Below are positions 42,928-52,594 of a stretch of 64,000 nucleotides of DNA, piece by piece. The stretch is from the NCBI RefSeq assembly GCF_000308295.2, contig NZ_HG326653.1:844755-908754 (forward strand), written 5' to 3'. The stretch's first letter is position 1. The number at the start of each line of letters is the position of its first letter. The stretch is from Afipia birgiae 34632. Lineage in GTDB: Bacteria > Pseudomonadota > Alphaproteobacteria > Rhizobiales > Xanthobacteraceae. The notes under the pieces are model-generated. The model had not been told where the DNA came from. It saw nothing but the letters and a program-made list of their open reading frames with translations, and ran no database searches. Made by a program: the position numbers and the translations under genes.

Positions 42928-43223
42928 GGGGATTCTGGAGCTTTTCACTCTGGAGTCTCCCATCACTGCCATAAGCCTCTGAATCCACAATCGATTTTGC
43001 CGTCTGCAATTGCGGCGGAGGAGTGAATTCCCGCGGCACTTTCCGGCGCCGGTTCCGGCTTAGAAATGAATCGAAATTTCATGTTCCAGCCCCCCGGATG
43101 TAGGAGGCTAAGGCCTTAAAGCTACGATATATTGGGCAAATGATTTGTTTTTGCGCCGATGAATTTCACTGGCGGCGGATATGGCAGAATCCCGGCGAAT
43201 TCCTGCTGTCCGGACCCGCTGAC

Positions 43224-43979
43224 ATGGCCTTTCGTGCTCTCCTTTATCGCCGCCCGACCGAACCGCGCACGCTTGCGGTGAAAATTGGCTCATCAATCTA
43301 CACGATTCAGTTGCGGCGACATCGCCGCGCGCGTCGATACACCTTGCGTATTCATCCGAGCAGGCGCGAAGCCATCCTCACCATGCCTCCGCGTGGAAAT
43401 CTGATTGAAGCCAAGGACTTCGCGCAGCGTCACGGCGCCTGGATCGCTGCGCGTCTCGGTGGTTTGCCCAAAGCCGCGCCGTTTTCACCTGGCACATCGG
43501 TGCCGTTGCGCGGGAATCTGCACCGGATCGTTCATCGTGCCGGTGTGCGTGGAACCGTGTGGCAGGAAATGCGCGACAGCGGCGACAAGATTCTGTGTGT
43601 CGCGGGTGATGTCGAGTTTATCGATCGCCGCATTCACGACTTCCTCAAGCGCGAAGCGCGCCGGGCGCTGACTGAAGCCTCGCATCGCTATGCTGACGTG
43701 CTTGGGGTCAAGGTCAAGCGGATCACCATCCGCGATCAGTCGAGCCGATGGGGGTCATGTACCTCCGCAGGCGCGCTGTCGTTCTCGTGGCGGCTTATTC
43801 TTGCGCCGCCTTATGTGCTGGATTACCTCGCGGCACATGAGGTTGCGCATCTGGTCGAGATGAACCACTCGCCGCGGTTCTGGAAAGTCGTGGCGAAAAT
43901 TTGTCCGGCCACCGAACGCGCCAAGCGCTGGCTCGACACCCACGGCAACGATCTTCATCGCTATGGCATCGACGAATAA
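43224..43979 (+). CDS. YgjP-like (DUF45) zinc metalloprotease
   Basis: 251 residues from the ATG at 43224 (MAFRALLYRRP); an upstream in-frame ATG at 43140 is less likely. The zinc motif AAHEVAHLVEMNHSPRFW has the HExxH-type helix and a third His five residues on. SSRWGSCTSAGALSFSWRLILAP is the other DUF45 signature. The family is linked to SprT-like cytosolic proteases of unknown target. It converges with the PBP gene across a hairpin at 44005. Confidence 0.85.
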   Translation: MAFRALLYRRPTEPRTLAVKIGSSIYTIQLRRHRRARRYTLRIHPSRREAILTMPPRGNLIEAKDFAQRHGAWIAARLGGLPKAAPFSPGTSVPLRGNLHRIVHRAGVRGTVWQEMRDSGDKILCVAGDVEFIDRRIHDFLKREARRALTEASHRYADVLGVKVKRITIRDQSSRWGSCTSAGALSFSWRLILAPPYVLDYLAAHEVAHLVEMNHSPRFWKVVAKICPATERAKRWLDTHGNDLHRYGIDE

Positions 43980-44004
43980 CATCTGACCCGAGTGACATGC
44001 AGCG

Positions 44005-44033
44005 AGTCTGATTCAGTAAGGCTGAATCAGACT
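44005..44033. terminator. Strong stem-loop between convergent genes
   Basis: AGTCTGATTCAG and CTGAATCAGACT form a perfect 12-bp stem with a 5-base loop, halfway between the YgjP-like gene and the PBP gene that face each other. T runs are weak on both sides, but position and symmetry suit a two-way terminator. Confidence 0.6.
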
Positions 44034-44049
44034 TCAGTTATGCGTACGA

Positions 44050-46335
44050 TCAACGTCGTCCGCCGAATACCCGATCGATCAGCCAGCCATCGAGACCTGC
44101 TGCTGCTTCAGGCCGTGACGACGTCTGTGTAACGGGCGGCTGACTTTGTTGCGGAGTGCGCACCGGCGCATTCGGCGGCGGGAAATCCCGGTTGTTCGAC
44201 TGTTGCGGATAAGCCTGCGCGGGGTAGGGCTGTTGCTGAGAAGGCGCGCGCGAAGTTCCCGGGAACAGGTTGGACAGGAAGCCGCCGGGCGACTGCATCG
44301 AGCCCGGCAGCGGCGATGCCGGCACGTTCTGGTGCGCGGCCTTCATGAAACGGGTCCATACCTCGACCGGCAGTCCGCCGCCGGTTGCCTTCTTCGTTGG
44401 AGAATTGTCGTCGTTACCCAGCCACACGCCGGTGACGAGGTTAGCGGTGTAACCGATGAACCAGGCATCACGGAAATCCTGGCTGGTGCCGGTCTTGCCG
44501 GCAGCCGACCAGCCCGGAATGTCCGCCTTCTTCGCGGTTCCCGTGACCAGCGTCTCGTGCATCATCACGTTCATCATGCCGACGGCGTTTGCGGCGATCA
44601 CGCGCGTTGGCGGATCGTTGCGGCGCGCATACAGCACCTTGCCCTCGGGCGTGCGGATCCTGTTCACCACGTGAGGCGAAGCGGCGAGGCCGCCATTGGC
44701 GAAGGGCGCGTAAGCGCCCACCAGTTCATTGAGCGAAACTTCCGATGTGCCGAGCGAGAGTGTTGCGTTGGGCTCAAGCTTCGAGGCGATGCCGAGACGA
44801 TGCGCGGTGCGCACCACATTGGCCGGGCCGACTTCGAGACCCAGACGCACAGCGACGGTGTTCAGCGACATCGACAGCGCCTGCGTCAGCGTCACCGGGC
44901 CGAAATATTCGCGGCTGTAGTTCTCGGGCCGCCAGCCCTTGACGTCGAGCGGCGCGTCCTGCCGCACGGTGTCAGGCGTCATCCCGGCCTCGACGGCGGT
45001 GAGATAGACGAACGGCTTGAACGCCGAGCCGGGCTGGCGTTTCGCCGTCACTGCGCGATTGAACTGGCTTTCCGCATAGTTGCGCCCGCCCACCATGGCG
45101 CGCACCGCGCCTTCTGGCGTCATGGCCACCAATGCGCCCTGCGTGACGTTGAACTTCACGCTCTTGGTGGCCAGTTCATCGATGATCGCAGCTTCGGCGA
45201 CACTCTGGAGTTTGGGATCGATCGATGTTTCCACCACGATGTTCTGGTCGATCTGGCCGACGAGATCGTCAAGCACTTCGCCGATCCAGTCAGCGACATA
45301 GTTGATGGTGCCCGCGCCGACCGGCCGCACGGCATAGGACGGCTTTTCGATTGCGGCCTTGGCCTGCGCGTCGGTGATGAACTTCACGTCGGCCATCGCG
45401 CTCAGCACGATCTGTGCGCGTTTCTCCGCGCCTTCCGGATTGCGGTTGGGCGCGAGCCGTGACGGCGACTTGACGAGACCGGCGAGCATCGCGGCTTCGG
45501 ACACCGAGACGTTCTTTGCCGACTTGCCGAAATACTTCTGCGCTGCCGCTTCGACGCCATACGCGCCGGAGCCGAAATAAACCCGGTTAAGGTAAAGCTC
45601 CAGAATCTCGTTCTTCGAGTATTTCCGTTCCAGCCAGAGCGCCAGTTCGACTTCCTGCAGCTTGCGCTGGAAGGTGCGTTCCTGCGTCAGGAACAGGTTT
45701 TTGGCGAGTTGCTGGCTCAGGGTCGAACCGCCCTGCGAGACGCCGCGATGCATGAGGTTGGCGACAGCGGCGCGCATGATGCCGGTGGGATCGACGCCGA
45801 AATGCGAATAGAAGCGGCGGTCTTCGATGGCGATAAACGCTTTCGGCAGATAGGGCGGCAGATCCTTCAGCGAGACATTGGCGCCCGGCATTTCGCCGCG
45901 CGTGGCGATGACGCTGCCGTCCATGCCGGTGATCTGAATGGTCGGCGGGCGCTTGGGAATTTCCAGCGACTGGATCGCGGGCAAATGCGCGCCGACCCAG
46001 ATGACGACGCCAGCGCCGGCGATAATCGCCCACAGGCCGAGTACGGCGCCCCAATACACGAGGCGACCGAAACCGGACCGCGCGCGTCCCTTCGCCTTGG
46101 CCTTACTTTCCTTGCGGCCCGACGCGCGGGTCTTGCGCGGACGGGGTTCGCGCGGCGCGTCATCTTCGTCGTCATCGACCGGACGGCTTTTCGCACGCCG
46201 CTTCGGTCGGACGTCGTCGTCGTCCTCTGGCCCACCGACGCGGTCCCAAGGATTGAGGCGGACGTTATCGAGCGACGCGGCGCCGTCGAACTTCGGCTCC
46301 TTGCGGCCGCTCTTCTTTTTACGCCCCAACGCCAT
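44050..46335 (-). CDS. Class A penicillin-binding protein (PBP1a family)
   Basis: 761 residues from the ATG at 46335. A long basic and acidic cytoplasmic tail (1-95, KKKSGRKEP, DEDDAPREPRP) precedes one membrane helix (about 97-120). The glycosyltransferase domain has EDRRFYSHFGVDP and GGSTLSQQLAKNLFL. The transpeptidase domain has RQPGSAFKPF (Ser nucleophile), SMSLNTVAV (SxN) and KTGTSQDFRDAW (KTG). The C-terminus is Pro/Gln/Ser-rich and probably disordered. It builds and cross-links peptidoglycan. Confidence 0.93.
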   Translation of the reverse strand: MALGRKKKSGRKEPKFDGAASLDNVRLNPWDRVGGPEDDDDVRPKRRAKSRPVDDDEDDAPREPRPRKTRASGRKESKAKAKGRARSGFGRLVYWGAVLGLWAIIAGAGVVIWVGAHLPAIQSLEIPKRPPTIQITGMDGSVIATRGEMPGANVSLKDLPPYLPKAFIAIEDRRFYSHFGVDPTGIMRAAVANLMHRGVSQGGSTLSQQLAKNLFLTQERTFQRKLQEVELALWLERKYSKNEILELYLNRVYFGSGAYGVEAAAQKYFGKSAKNVSVSEAAMLAGLVKSPSRLAPNRNPEGAEKRAQIVLSAMADVKFITDAQAKAAIEKPSYAVRPVGAGTINYVADWIGEVLDDLVGQIDQNIVVETSIDPKLQSVAEAAIIDELATKSVKFNVTQGALVAMTPEGAVRAMVGGRNYAESQFNRAVTAKRQPGSAFKPFVYLTAVEAGMTPDTVRQDAPLDVKGWRPENYSREYFGPVTLTQALSMSLNTVAVRLGLEVGPANVVRTAHRLGIASKLEPNATLSLGTSEVSLNELVGAYAPFANGGLAASPHVVNRIRTPEGKVLYARRNDPPTRVIAANAVGMMNVMMHETLVTGTAKKADIPGWSAAGKTGTSQDFRDAWFIGYTANLVTGVWLGNDDNSPTKKATGGGLPVEVWTRFMKAAHQNVPASPLPGSMQSPGGFLSNLFPGTSRAPSQQQPYPAQAYPQQSNNRDFPPPNAPVRTPQQSQPPVTQTSSRPEAAAGLDGWLIDRVFGGRR

Positions 46336-46532
46336 CCAAACCCGTGCCGGCAATGATGATTGTGCAAGGCGTGCAGGCTAGCGGCGGCGGTTTAAAGGCG
46401 CGTTACGCAAAGGTTAACGAGGGATTAGATGTTCCGTCGCGGCATGCCAGAAATGCCGGTCCAGAGCTGCCTTGACCTTGCCTTGCGGATCGAGCGAGGC
46501 TGCCGGCCAATTTCATGCACAAAGGTAAGATG

Positions 46533-46961
46533 ATGACCGGCCATATCGACCCCACCAAGGACGTCTTCGCCGCATTCCGCGCCAACGATCGTCCCGGTCC
46601 GATCCACATGCTGAACCTGGTGCGGCTGCATGCGCAGGCGAAATACCCTGACGGCCGTGCAGCGACCGGCGCGGAAGCCTATGCCAGTTACGGGCGCGAA
46701 AGCGGGCCGGTGTTTACCCGGCTCGGCGGCCGGATCGTCTGGCAGGGCAAATTCGAACTGATGCTGATCGGCCCTTCAACCGAGCGATGGGATCACTGCT
46801 TCATCGCGGAATATCCGAGCGTGGCCGCGTTCGTTGAGATGATCCGCGATCCTGTCTACCGCGAAGCGGTCAAGCACCGTCAGGCAGCGGTCGAAGACTC
46901 GCGGCTGATCCGCACCGCGCCGATGCAGGTCGGCGCGACGTTCGGCGAAATTCCCGACTAG
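46533..46961 (+). CDS. DUF1330 domain protein
   Basis: 142 residues from the ATG at 46533; adjacent and upstream ATGs at 46530 and 46515 are possible. A ferredoxin-like DUF1330 pattern is visible: GPIHMLNLVRLHAQAKYPDG, GAEAYASYGRESGPVFTRLGGRIVWQG and DHCFIAEYPSVAAFVEMIRDPVY. These are small dimeric alpha/beta-barrel proteins, often linked to aromatic or oxidative chemistry. The gene end overlaps the end of the DUF1304 gene by 4 bp. Confidence 0.82.
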   Translation: MTGHIDPTKDVFAAFRANDRPGPIHMLNLVRLHAQAKYPDGRAATGAEAYASYGRESGPVFTRLGGRIVWQGKFELMLIGPSTERWDHCFIAEYPSVAAFVEMIRDPVYREAVKHRQAAVEDSRLIRTAPMQVGATFGEIPD

Positions 46962-47263
46962 CGGGCCAGCCAGAGCAGGATGAGTGCGACCGCGGCGGGA
47001 AGCGCCTGCACGATGATAATCCGCTTGCTGACCGAGTAGCCGCCGTATAGTCCGGCGACGATCACGCATAGCAGGAAGAACACCTTGATCTGGAAGCCGA
47101 ACGCCGGATTGGGGTGAAGCAGGCCCCAGATCAGTCCGGCGGCGAGGAAGCCGTTGTAAAGTCCCTGATTGGCAGCGAGCACCGCGGAGGCCTGCGCCTT
47201 CTCGATGGTGTTGCCGAACGTCGCCAGACCCTTCGGCTTGGTCCAGAGAAACATTTCCAGCAC
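46958..47263 (-). CDS. DUF1304 small membrane protein, start damaged or frameshifted
   Basis: 101 residues from a GTG at 47263: EMFLWTKPKGLATFG and LAANQGLYNGFLAAGLIWGL are the DUF1304 signature, with four membrane helices. Family members usually begin 10-15 residues earlier; here the same frame reads LALHIYFLV upstream of the GTG but meets a stop without a start codon. An ATG at 47370 in another frame gives GPSAFIILAA, a plausible missing first helix, so a small indel near 47285-47295 may have split the gene. It could be a recent pseudogene or start late. Confidence 0.65.
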   Translation of the reverse strand: MLEMFLWTKPKGLATFGNTIEKAQASAVLAANQGLYNGFLAAGLIWGLLHPNPAFGFQIKVFFLLCVIVAGLYGGYSVSKRIIIVQALPAAVALILLWLAR

Positions 47264-47403
47264 CAGGAAATAGATGTGCAGCGCTAGGGAAACCTAGCAG
47301 CAAGTATGATGAATGCCGAGGGCCCGATGTTGTCGGAAAACGGAAAGACTTCCCCGATCGCCGCGGCCATGATGGTTGAAATTCACGATCACGGAAGCCG
47401 AAC

Positions 47404-47940
47404 ATGACCGCAAAGCAACCGCACCGATTTCGTCTCGACCGGCTGGAAACTCCGATCGGCACCGCCCTGCTCGTCACCGACGATCGAGACTTCCTGCGCG
47501 CGCTCGACTGGAGCGACTATGAAACGCGGCTGCACCGTCTGCTGCGGCGGCACTACGGCGATTATGTTCTGGAGAAAGCAGCCGCTCCGAAGGACATCGT
47601 CGCGGCGCTGACGGGTTATTTCGCGGGCGATCTCGGCCAGTTGAAAAACATCAAATGGCGGACCAACGGCACGGACTTCCAGCGCAAGGTGTGGAGTGAG
47701 TTGCACAAGATCCGCGCCGGCAAGACGTCGAGTTACGGTGCGTTCGCATCGCGGCTGAGCGTGCCGAATGCGGCCCGCGCGGTCGGTCTCGCCAACGGCG
47801 CCAACCCGGTCAGCGTCGTGGTGCCGTGTCATCGCCTGATCGGCGCAGACGGTTCGCTCACAGGCTATGGCGGCGGTCTTGCGCGGAAAGAATGGCTGCT
47901 CGCGCATGAGGGCGCTGCATTCAAACGCCCCGAACAATGA
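47404..47940 (+). CDS. ogt: Methylated-DNA-protein-cysteine methyltransferase
   Basis: 178 residues. The acceptor Cys is in VVVPCHRLIGADGSLTGYGGGLARKEWLL, and the recognition helix lies in NAARAVGLANGANP. It removes O6-alkyl groups from guanine in one suicide step. There is no Ada-type N-terminal zinc domain, so it is the Ogt form. Single gene. Confidence 0.92.
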   Translation: MTAKQPHRFRLDRLETPIGTALLVTDDRDFLRALDWSDYETRLHRLLRRHYGDYVLEKAAAPKDIVAALTGYFAGDLGQLKNIKWRTNGTDFQRKVWSELHKIRAGKTSSYGAFASRLSVPNAARAVGLANGANPVSVVVPCHRLIGADGSLTGYGGGLARKEWLLAHEGAAFKRPEQ

Positions 47941-48060
47941 TCGGGCATGATCCTGCGAAACTCTCGGGGGAGTCTTCGGGAAGGCCGCCGGGATGTTACC
48001 GGCGCGCGGCGTCACGTGTTCGGGACACTGGCGTGAGAGGCGATCACGTGACGGATGCCG

Positions 48061-48813
48061 TTAGCGCATGAAAAAGCGCACCGGCACGGTAAAGCTCGCG
48101 GAGCTTTGCGTCATTTCCGGCGGGAACGATGGCAACGGCTGCGCGCGACGGATCATCGCCATGGCTTCGCCATCCAGTGCCGACGATCCGGACGATTTGG
48201 CAAGCTGCGCGCTCAGCACGCCGCCGGTGCGGCTGACGGTGAAGCTCAGCATCGCGACGCCCTGCTCGCCGGCGGCCTTCGCAGCTGATGGATATTGTTT
48301 GTAGCGCTGGAGATGTGCCGAAAGGATACCGTTATAGCTCGCGCGCGCGGCCTGTGCGGCCTGTGGCGTTGCCGTGGTCTGCGGCGCGGGATTGTCGGTC
48401 GGCTTCTTCGGCTTCTCGACGACGGGCTTCGGTTTTTTCTTGACCGGCTCCGGCTTGGGCTTCGGCTTCTCCGGCGGTGCAACGATTTCCGCCTTTTCCT
48501 GCAAAGGCGTCGGCGCGATTTGTTCCTCGACCACCTCCGGCTGCTTTTCAGGCTCGGGAGCGGGAGGTTCGGCTTCTTGCATCTGCGGGCCGGGTGCGAT
48601 GTCCTGCTGCACCGGCTCCGGCGTTTGCGGTGCGGATTCCAGATCGAGCATGATCGGCTCGGACGCCGTGCCGATCGCGTTCGGGATGGACGGTGTGTAC
48701 AGCACAAATCCTGCGACCAGCGCCACATGCGTCGCCACGACCAGCGCCGCCGCGAGACCCCAGCGGCGAACGTCTGAAATATCGGGCGGTCCGTGCAGGA
48801 CGAGTGTGTTCAT
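48061..48813 (-). CDS. tonB: TonB energy transducer
   Basis: 250 residues. One N-terminal helix (about 17-37, LAAALVVATHVALVAGFVLY) holds the ExbB-contact His. A long Pro/Glu/Lys-rich linker (about 60-150, with runs like PKPKPEPVKKKPKPVVEKP) spans the periplasm. The C-terminal domain carries YPSAAKAAGEQGVAMLSFTVSRTGGV and PSFPPEM. It energises the outer membrane receptors upstream. Order on the minus strand is exbB-exbD-tonB with 3 and 20 bp spacing. Confidence 0.92.
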   Translation of the reverse strand: MNTLVLHGPPDISDVRRWGLAAALVVATHVALVAGFVLYTPSIPNAIGTASEPIMLDLESAPQTPEPVQQDIAPGPQMQEAEPPAPEPEKQPEVVEEQIAPTPLQEKAEIVAPPEKPKPKPEPVKKKPKPVVEKPKKPTDNPAPQTTATPQAAQAARASYNGILSAHLQRYKQYPSAAKAAGEQGVAMLSFTVSRTGGVLSAQLAKSSGSSALDGEAMAMIRRAQPLPSFPPEMTQSSASFTVPVRFFMR

Positions 48814-48833
48814 CGCGGCGAGGCTCTCTGTCG

Positions 48834-49265
48834 TCAGTTTCTTGCGTCGAGCCCGACGAGCGCCACCTTGAGGTAGCCCGCGTTGCGCAGCATGTTCATC
48901 ACGTCCATCAGATCGCCGTAAGGGACGCTCTTGTCGGCGCGCAGATAAACCGGATCGGCCTTCTTGCCGCTGGTGGCGGTATCGAGCGCGCCGATCAGCG
49001 TGGTGCGCGGAACGATATCCTCGCCGACCGCAACCGAGAGATCGGGCTTCACGGTGATGAAGACCGGCTTGTCGGGCCGTGGCGGCGGCGTCGCCGTCGA
49101 GGCCGGAAGCTCGACGCCGAGGTCGACGGTTGCCAGCGGAGCGGCGACCATGAAGATGATGAGAAGGACCAGCATCACGTCGATGAACGGCGTAACGTTG
49201 ATCTCGTGGGTCTCGGTCAGATCGTCATCCGAACCGCCGACTTTTCCACCCAGACGTGCGCCCAT
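48834..49265 (-). CDS. exbD: ExbD proton-channel subunit
   Basis: 143 residues. The single membrane helix holds the conserved Asp (HEINVTPFIDVMLVLLIIFMVAAPL, about residue 25). The periplasmic part has PVYLRADKSVPYGDLMDVMNMLRNAGY, the usual ExbD end. It lies 3 bp after exbB and 20 bp before tonB. Confidence 0.93.
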   Translation of the reverse strand: MGARLGGKVGGSDDDLTETHEINVTPFIDVMLVLLIIFMVAAPLATVDLGVELPASTATPPPRPDKPVFITVKPDLSVAVGEDIVPRTTLIGALDTATSGKKADPVYLRADKSVPYGDLMDVMNMLRNAGYLKVALVGLDARN

Positions 49266-49268
49266 GAC

Positions 49269-50201
49269 TTACTCCGCCGCGCGCGCGATGCGCAGTGAAC
49301 GCCGGCCCTGGTCGCGGCTGATGAGCAGCATGACCTGCGCAGTCGCATCGCCGAGCAGCGCGCGGTAGGCCGTGATCATGCGGACGAGATGATTGTAGAT
49401 CACGACCGCGGGGATAGCGGCGATCAGACCCATTGCGGTCGCGAGCAATGCTTCGGCAATGCCGGGCGCAACGACCGCGAGGTTGGTGGTGTGAGCTTCG
49501 GAAATGCCGATGAAGGAGTTCATAATGCCCCACACCGTGCCGAACAGGCCGACGAACGGTGCGGTCGCGCCGATGGTGGCGAGCATGCCGGTGCCGCGCG
49601 AAATCCGCCGCGACATCGCCGCTTCAACACGGCTGAGCCGCAGTTCGACGCGTTCCTTGAAGCCCTCGTCGTTGACAGTATCCGACAGCGCAGCTTCCGC
49701 GGCTGCGGATTGCACCAGCCGCGACACGGCATCCTTGCCGCTGCGGGCGTCACGCTCTGCTTCGGCGAGAGAGATGTCGTTGGCGAGGACCTTGATGCGC
49801 TTCTTCGCGCGTCTGGTCTCGTGGCGCAGTTCAAGAAGCTTCGCGACACAGATCGTCCAGGTGATGAGCGAGGCGAAAGCCAGTCCGATCATCACGGCTT
49901 TGACGACGATGTCCGCGCCCATGAACATCCCCCACGGGGACAGGTTGTGCGGAAGCGTCGGATTTTTTGCAGTCTGCCCAACGACGGGTGCTTGGGCCGC
50001 GGGAGCCTGCGCAGCGGGCGCCGTGATTGCCGGAGCGGCTGACGTCGGCGCAGACGTTTGTGCGACAGGCGCTTGCACAGCAGGTGTTTGTGCAGATGGC
50101 GTCGGTGATGCGGGAGTTTGCGCGAAAGCCTGCGTAATCATCAAAGACGTTGCCGCGGCAAGCAAGACCAGGGATCCGGCAGCCTTCTTGGGGTTGGTCA
50201 T
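49269..50201 (-). CDS. exbB: ExbB proton-channel subunit with Ala/Pro-rich N-terminus
   Basis: 310 residues from the ATG at 50201. A signal-like helix is followed by an Ala/Pro/Gln-rich periplasmic stretch (about 28-75, PAVQAPVAQTSAP and similar), as in other alphaproteobacterial ExbB. Three membrane helices follow. GLFGTVWGIMNSFIGI and ALLATAMGLIAAIPAVVIYNHL are the TolQ/ExbB signatures. First gene of exbB-exbD-tonB. Confidence 0.93.
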   Translation of the reverse strand: MTNPKKAAGSLVLLAAATSLMITQAFAQTPASPTPSAQTPAVQAPVAQTSAPTSAAPAITAPAAQAPAAQAPVVGQTAKNPTLPHNLSPWGMFMGADIVVKAVMIGLAFASLITWTICVAKLLELRHETRRAKKRIKVLANDISLAEAERDARSGKDAVSRLVQSAAAEAALSDTVNDEGFKERVELRLSRVEAAMSRRISRGTGMLATIGATAPFVGLFGTVWGIMNSFIGISEAHTTNLAVVAPGIAEALLATAMGLIAAIPAVVIYNHLVRMITAYRALLGDATAQVMLLISRDQGRRSLRIARAAE

Positions 50202-50437
50202 ATGCTCTCCGCTTCTCAAATCGCGTTTGCAGCCGTCACCGGCCTAACGCTGAATGGCTCGTTATCTTGCAGTTTTGGTCCGAAGCTCTCGTCGATGAAT
50301 CCGCAGCGAGGCACTGCGGCCATAGCCGTCCGCCGAGAGGCGAGGTTCATTTTCAGAATAGTGCACTGCGATGTCCTTGTCGCCACCGGGGGCCTAGATT
50401 TCGCCAAAACTGGAACGATTCCAGAGTTTGCGCCTCA

Positions 50438-52549
50438 TCAGAACCTCACATTCGTGAACAGCCGCACGCCGAGGCCGGGCTGTAGAACCTCGGCTTTTTT
50501 GAAGGAAATATGATTGCGAATCCGCTCGTTGAGCAGGTTGTCGCCGGCAAGGCCGACGGTTATTTCGCGCGGTCCGCTGTCCGTTCTGCTGAACGTATGC
50601 GTGTAGCTCACCTCTGCCTTGAGCAAATTGTAGCCGTCGGTGGGCGTCTCGTTGAGCCCGACATCGTTCTGCGCGAACGCATGCAGCAGGCCGATCCGCG
50701 TGTACCATTCGGCGCTGCGCCACCACACGCCCCCGCCCGCGCGCATCGGCGCGATGCGTGGCACGTTGGTTCCATCGGTGAAGGTTGCGCGCACGATGTC
50801 ATACTGTCCGTCGATGCCGAACATGCCGTCGCCAAGCGGTGTGACGTCGAGCTGGGCGGCGACTTCTGCGCCCCTGAAGATCGCATCGCGCTGGCCGTAA
50901 GCGACCTGTGTCAGCGGACCGGTGGCGCCGCAGGTTGCGAACGTGTCGGTGCAGAAATTGCCGGTGACCTGCTTGAAGATGAAATCCTGATAGCGCGTGT
51001 AATAGAGGCTGGTCTCGAACCGCAACTGTCCCTTGGCGCGCTTGAGGCCGATTTCCGCAGTCTGCGCGGTCTCGATCTTGAGATCCGGATTACCGATCAC
51101 GAAAGTGCCCGACGCGCCATCGGAGCCGCGCGAGAAAAGTTCAGGCGCAGCGGGCGCCCGTTGCACATACTGGGCGTTGAGTGTCGCCACCATGTCCCAG
51201 GGCAGGTTCTTCAACACACCGAGGCTGGCGCTTTTCGGTGTGAAGGTTCGCCGCGCAGGTTCTTCGGTGAACGTGTTGGGCGGCGGCAGAAAGTCTGCCG
51301 GGAAAGTCGGCGCCAGTCCCTTGACGATATGGTTCTCGATGCGGGCCGCCGCCTGCATGCGCAGCGTATCGGTGAACTGAATTTGCTCGAACGCAAAGGC
51401 GGCAGCGGTGTTGGTTTTCGTCGGCGCCAGCAGGCCGCCGAGGCTGCCGTCGGTGCCGAGGTCGCGCTGGCCGAACTGCGCGCCCCATGTTCCGGTCAGC
51501 GCGCCCGCGGCGGTTGCAATCGCCGCGTGATCCAGTTCGAAACGGCCTTCGACTTCGCGGTTCTTGATGATGTTCTTCAGGGCGTCGACGCCGTTGGCGT
51601 CGAGGCCGAGTTCATTGTGCTTGTAGTTGCCGGCGCCGAAGGTGAAACGTACGGCATCAATGCCGTCGACCGGCGCGCGCAGCTCTCCCTTGCTGGTCCA
51701 TTTCGTCTGTTCCATGTCGATGCGCGAATTCTGCTGCGCATCGGCCACGCCGGGGATGTGATAGAGACTGGTGATGTGCTGGATCGCGGTGCCGATAAAG
51801 CCGCCATCGAAAATGTAGGAGCCGCCGACGGACTGTCCTTCGGTTTGCAAGCGCGTGTTGGCCTGCACGCCGCCGGGAATCCGGTAATCGCCTGCGCGCC
51901 GGCCGTAGGCGTCGGCATGGATGGCGACATTGTTGCCGCTGGCGTCGAGGCTCACCGCGCCGTCGAGGCCGTTGTCCACGGACGATGCGCCGCCCTTGAA
52001 CCGCGCGCTGAAACCATCCTGCACCAGTTGCTCGGGAATGCGATTGTTGGTGGCGTTCACCACGCCGCCGATCGCCTGTGATCCGTAGCGCAGCGTCGCC
52101 GGTCCGCGGATCACCTCGACCTTGTCGGCGGCGAGCGGATCGATCGGTACGACGTGATCCTGACTGAAGTCGGATGCGTCCTGGGTGCCGATGCCGTTTT
52201 CCTGCACGCGCACGCGATAGTCGTCGAGACCGCGAATGTTGGGACGACTCGCGCCAGGCGCGAAGGTCGATGACGAGACGCCGGGCAATCCGGACAGCAG
52301 ATCGGCGAGAGACGCCGCGTTGCTGCGCTGGATTTCGCGGCCGGTGATCGCGGTGGCCGACTGATAGGTGTTGTCGATGACGTTGAGCGGTCCGCGCTGC
52401 AATCCGTCATCAGATGTGGTTCCCGTGGGGACCGGTGCCGACACTGCGATCTCGGGAAGGACGTCCTGGGCTTGACCATGCCCTACACCCGCCACGGTCA
52501 CCGATACGCAGGCCATGCTCGCTGCGGAAACCCATGAGTTCAAACGCAT
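50438..52549 (-). CDS. TonB-dependent outer membrane receptor (ZnuD-like group)
   Basis: 703 residues from the ATG at 52549 with GGGGGTG upstream. Signal peptide about 1-28. A plug domain (about 50-165) has LLSGLPGVSSSTF, PNIRGLDDYRVRVQENGI and VEVIRGPATLRYGSQAIGGVVN. The rest is a beta barrel ending in a Phe (LFTNVRF). The phrase HVVPIDPLAADKVEVIRGPATL and the end NERIRNHISFKKAE resemble ZnuD-type metal receptors, but no His-rich loop is present, so the ligand is uncertain. It stands next to tonB-exbBD, with a palindromic operator candidate upstream. Confidence 0.85.
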   Translation of the reverse strand: MRLNSWVSAASMACVSVTVAGVGHGQAQDVLPEIAVSAPVPTGTTSDDGLQRGPLNVIDNTYQSATAITGREIQRSNAASLADLLSGLPGVSSSTFAPGASRPNIRGLDDYRVRVQENGIGTQDASDFSQDHVVPIDPLAADKVEVIRGPATLRYGSQAIGGVVNATNNRIPEQLVQDGFSARFKGGASSVDNGLDGAVSLDASGNNVAIHADAYGRRAGDYRIPGGVQANTRLQTEGQSVGGSYIFDGGFIGTAIQHITSLYHIPGVADAQQNSRIDMEQTKWTSKGELRAPVDGIDAVRFTFGAGNYKHNELGLDANGVDALKNIIKNREVEGRFELDHAAIATAAGALTGTWGAQFGQRDLGTDGSLGGLLAPTKTNTAAAFAFEQIQFTDTLRMQAAARIENHIVKGLAPTFPADFLPPPNTFTEEPARRTFTPKSASLGVLKNLPWDMVATLNAQYVQRAPAAPELFSRGSDGASGTFVIGNPDLKIETAQTAEIGLKRAKGQLRFETSLYYTRYQDFIFKQVTGNFCTDTFATCGATGPLTQVAYGQRDAIFRGAEVAAQLDVTPLGDGMFGIDGQYDIVRATFTDGTNVPRIAPMRAGGGVWWRSAEWYTRIGLLHAFAQNDVGLNETPTDGYNLLKAEVSYTHTFSRTDSGPREITVGLAGDNLLNERIRNHISFKKAEVLQPGLGVRLFTNVRF

Positions 52550-52594
52550 TTCACCCCCACGCCGACGCAACTCGCCGGGAGTTGATAATGCAAG

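Noticed and set aside
44146..45462. A 438-residue plus-strand frame
   Set aside because: Antisense to the class A PBP transpeptidase region, which has all catalytic motifs.
50510..52081. A 523-residue plus-strand frame
   Set aside because: Antisense to the TonB-dependent receptor; no signal peptide or motif.
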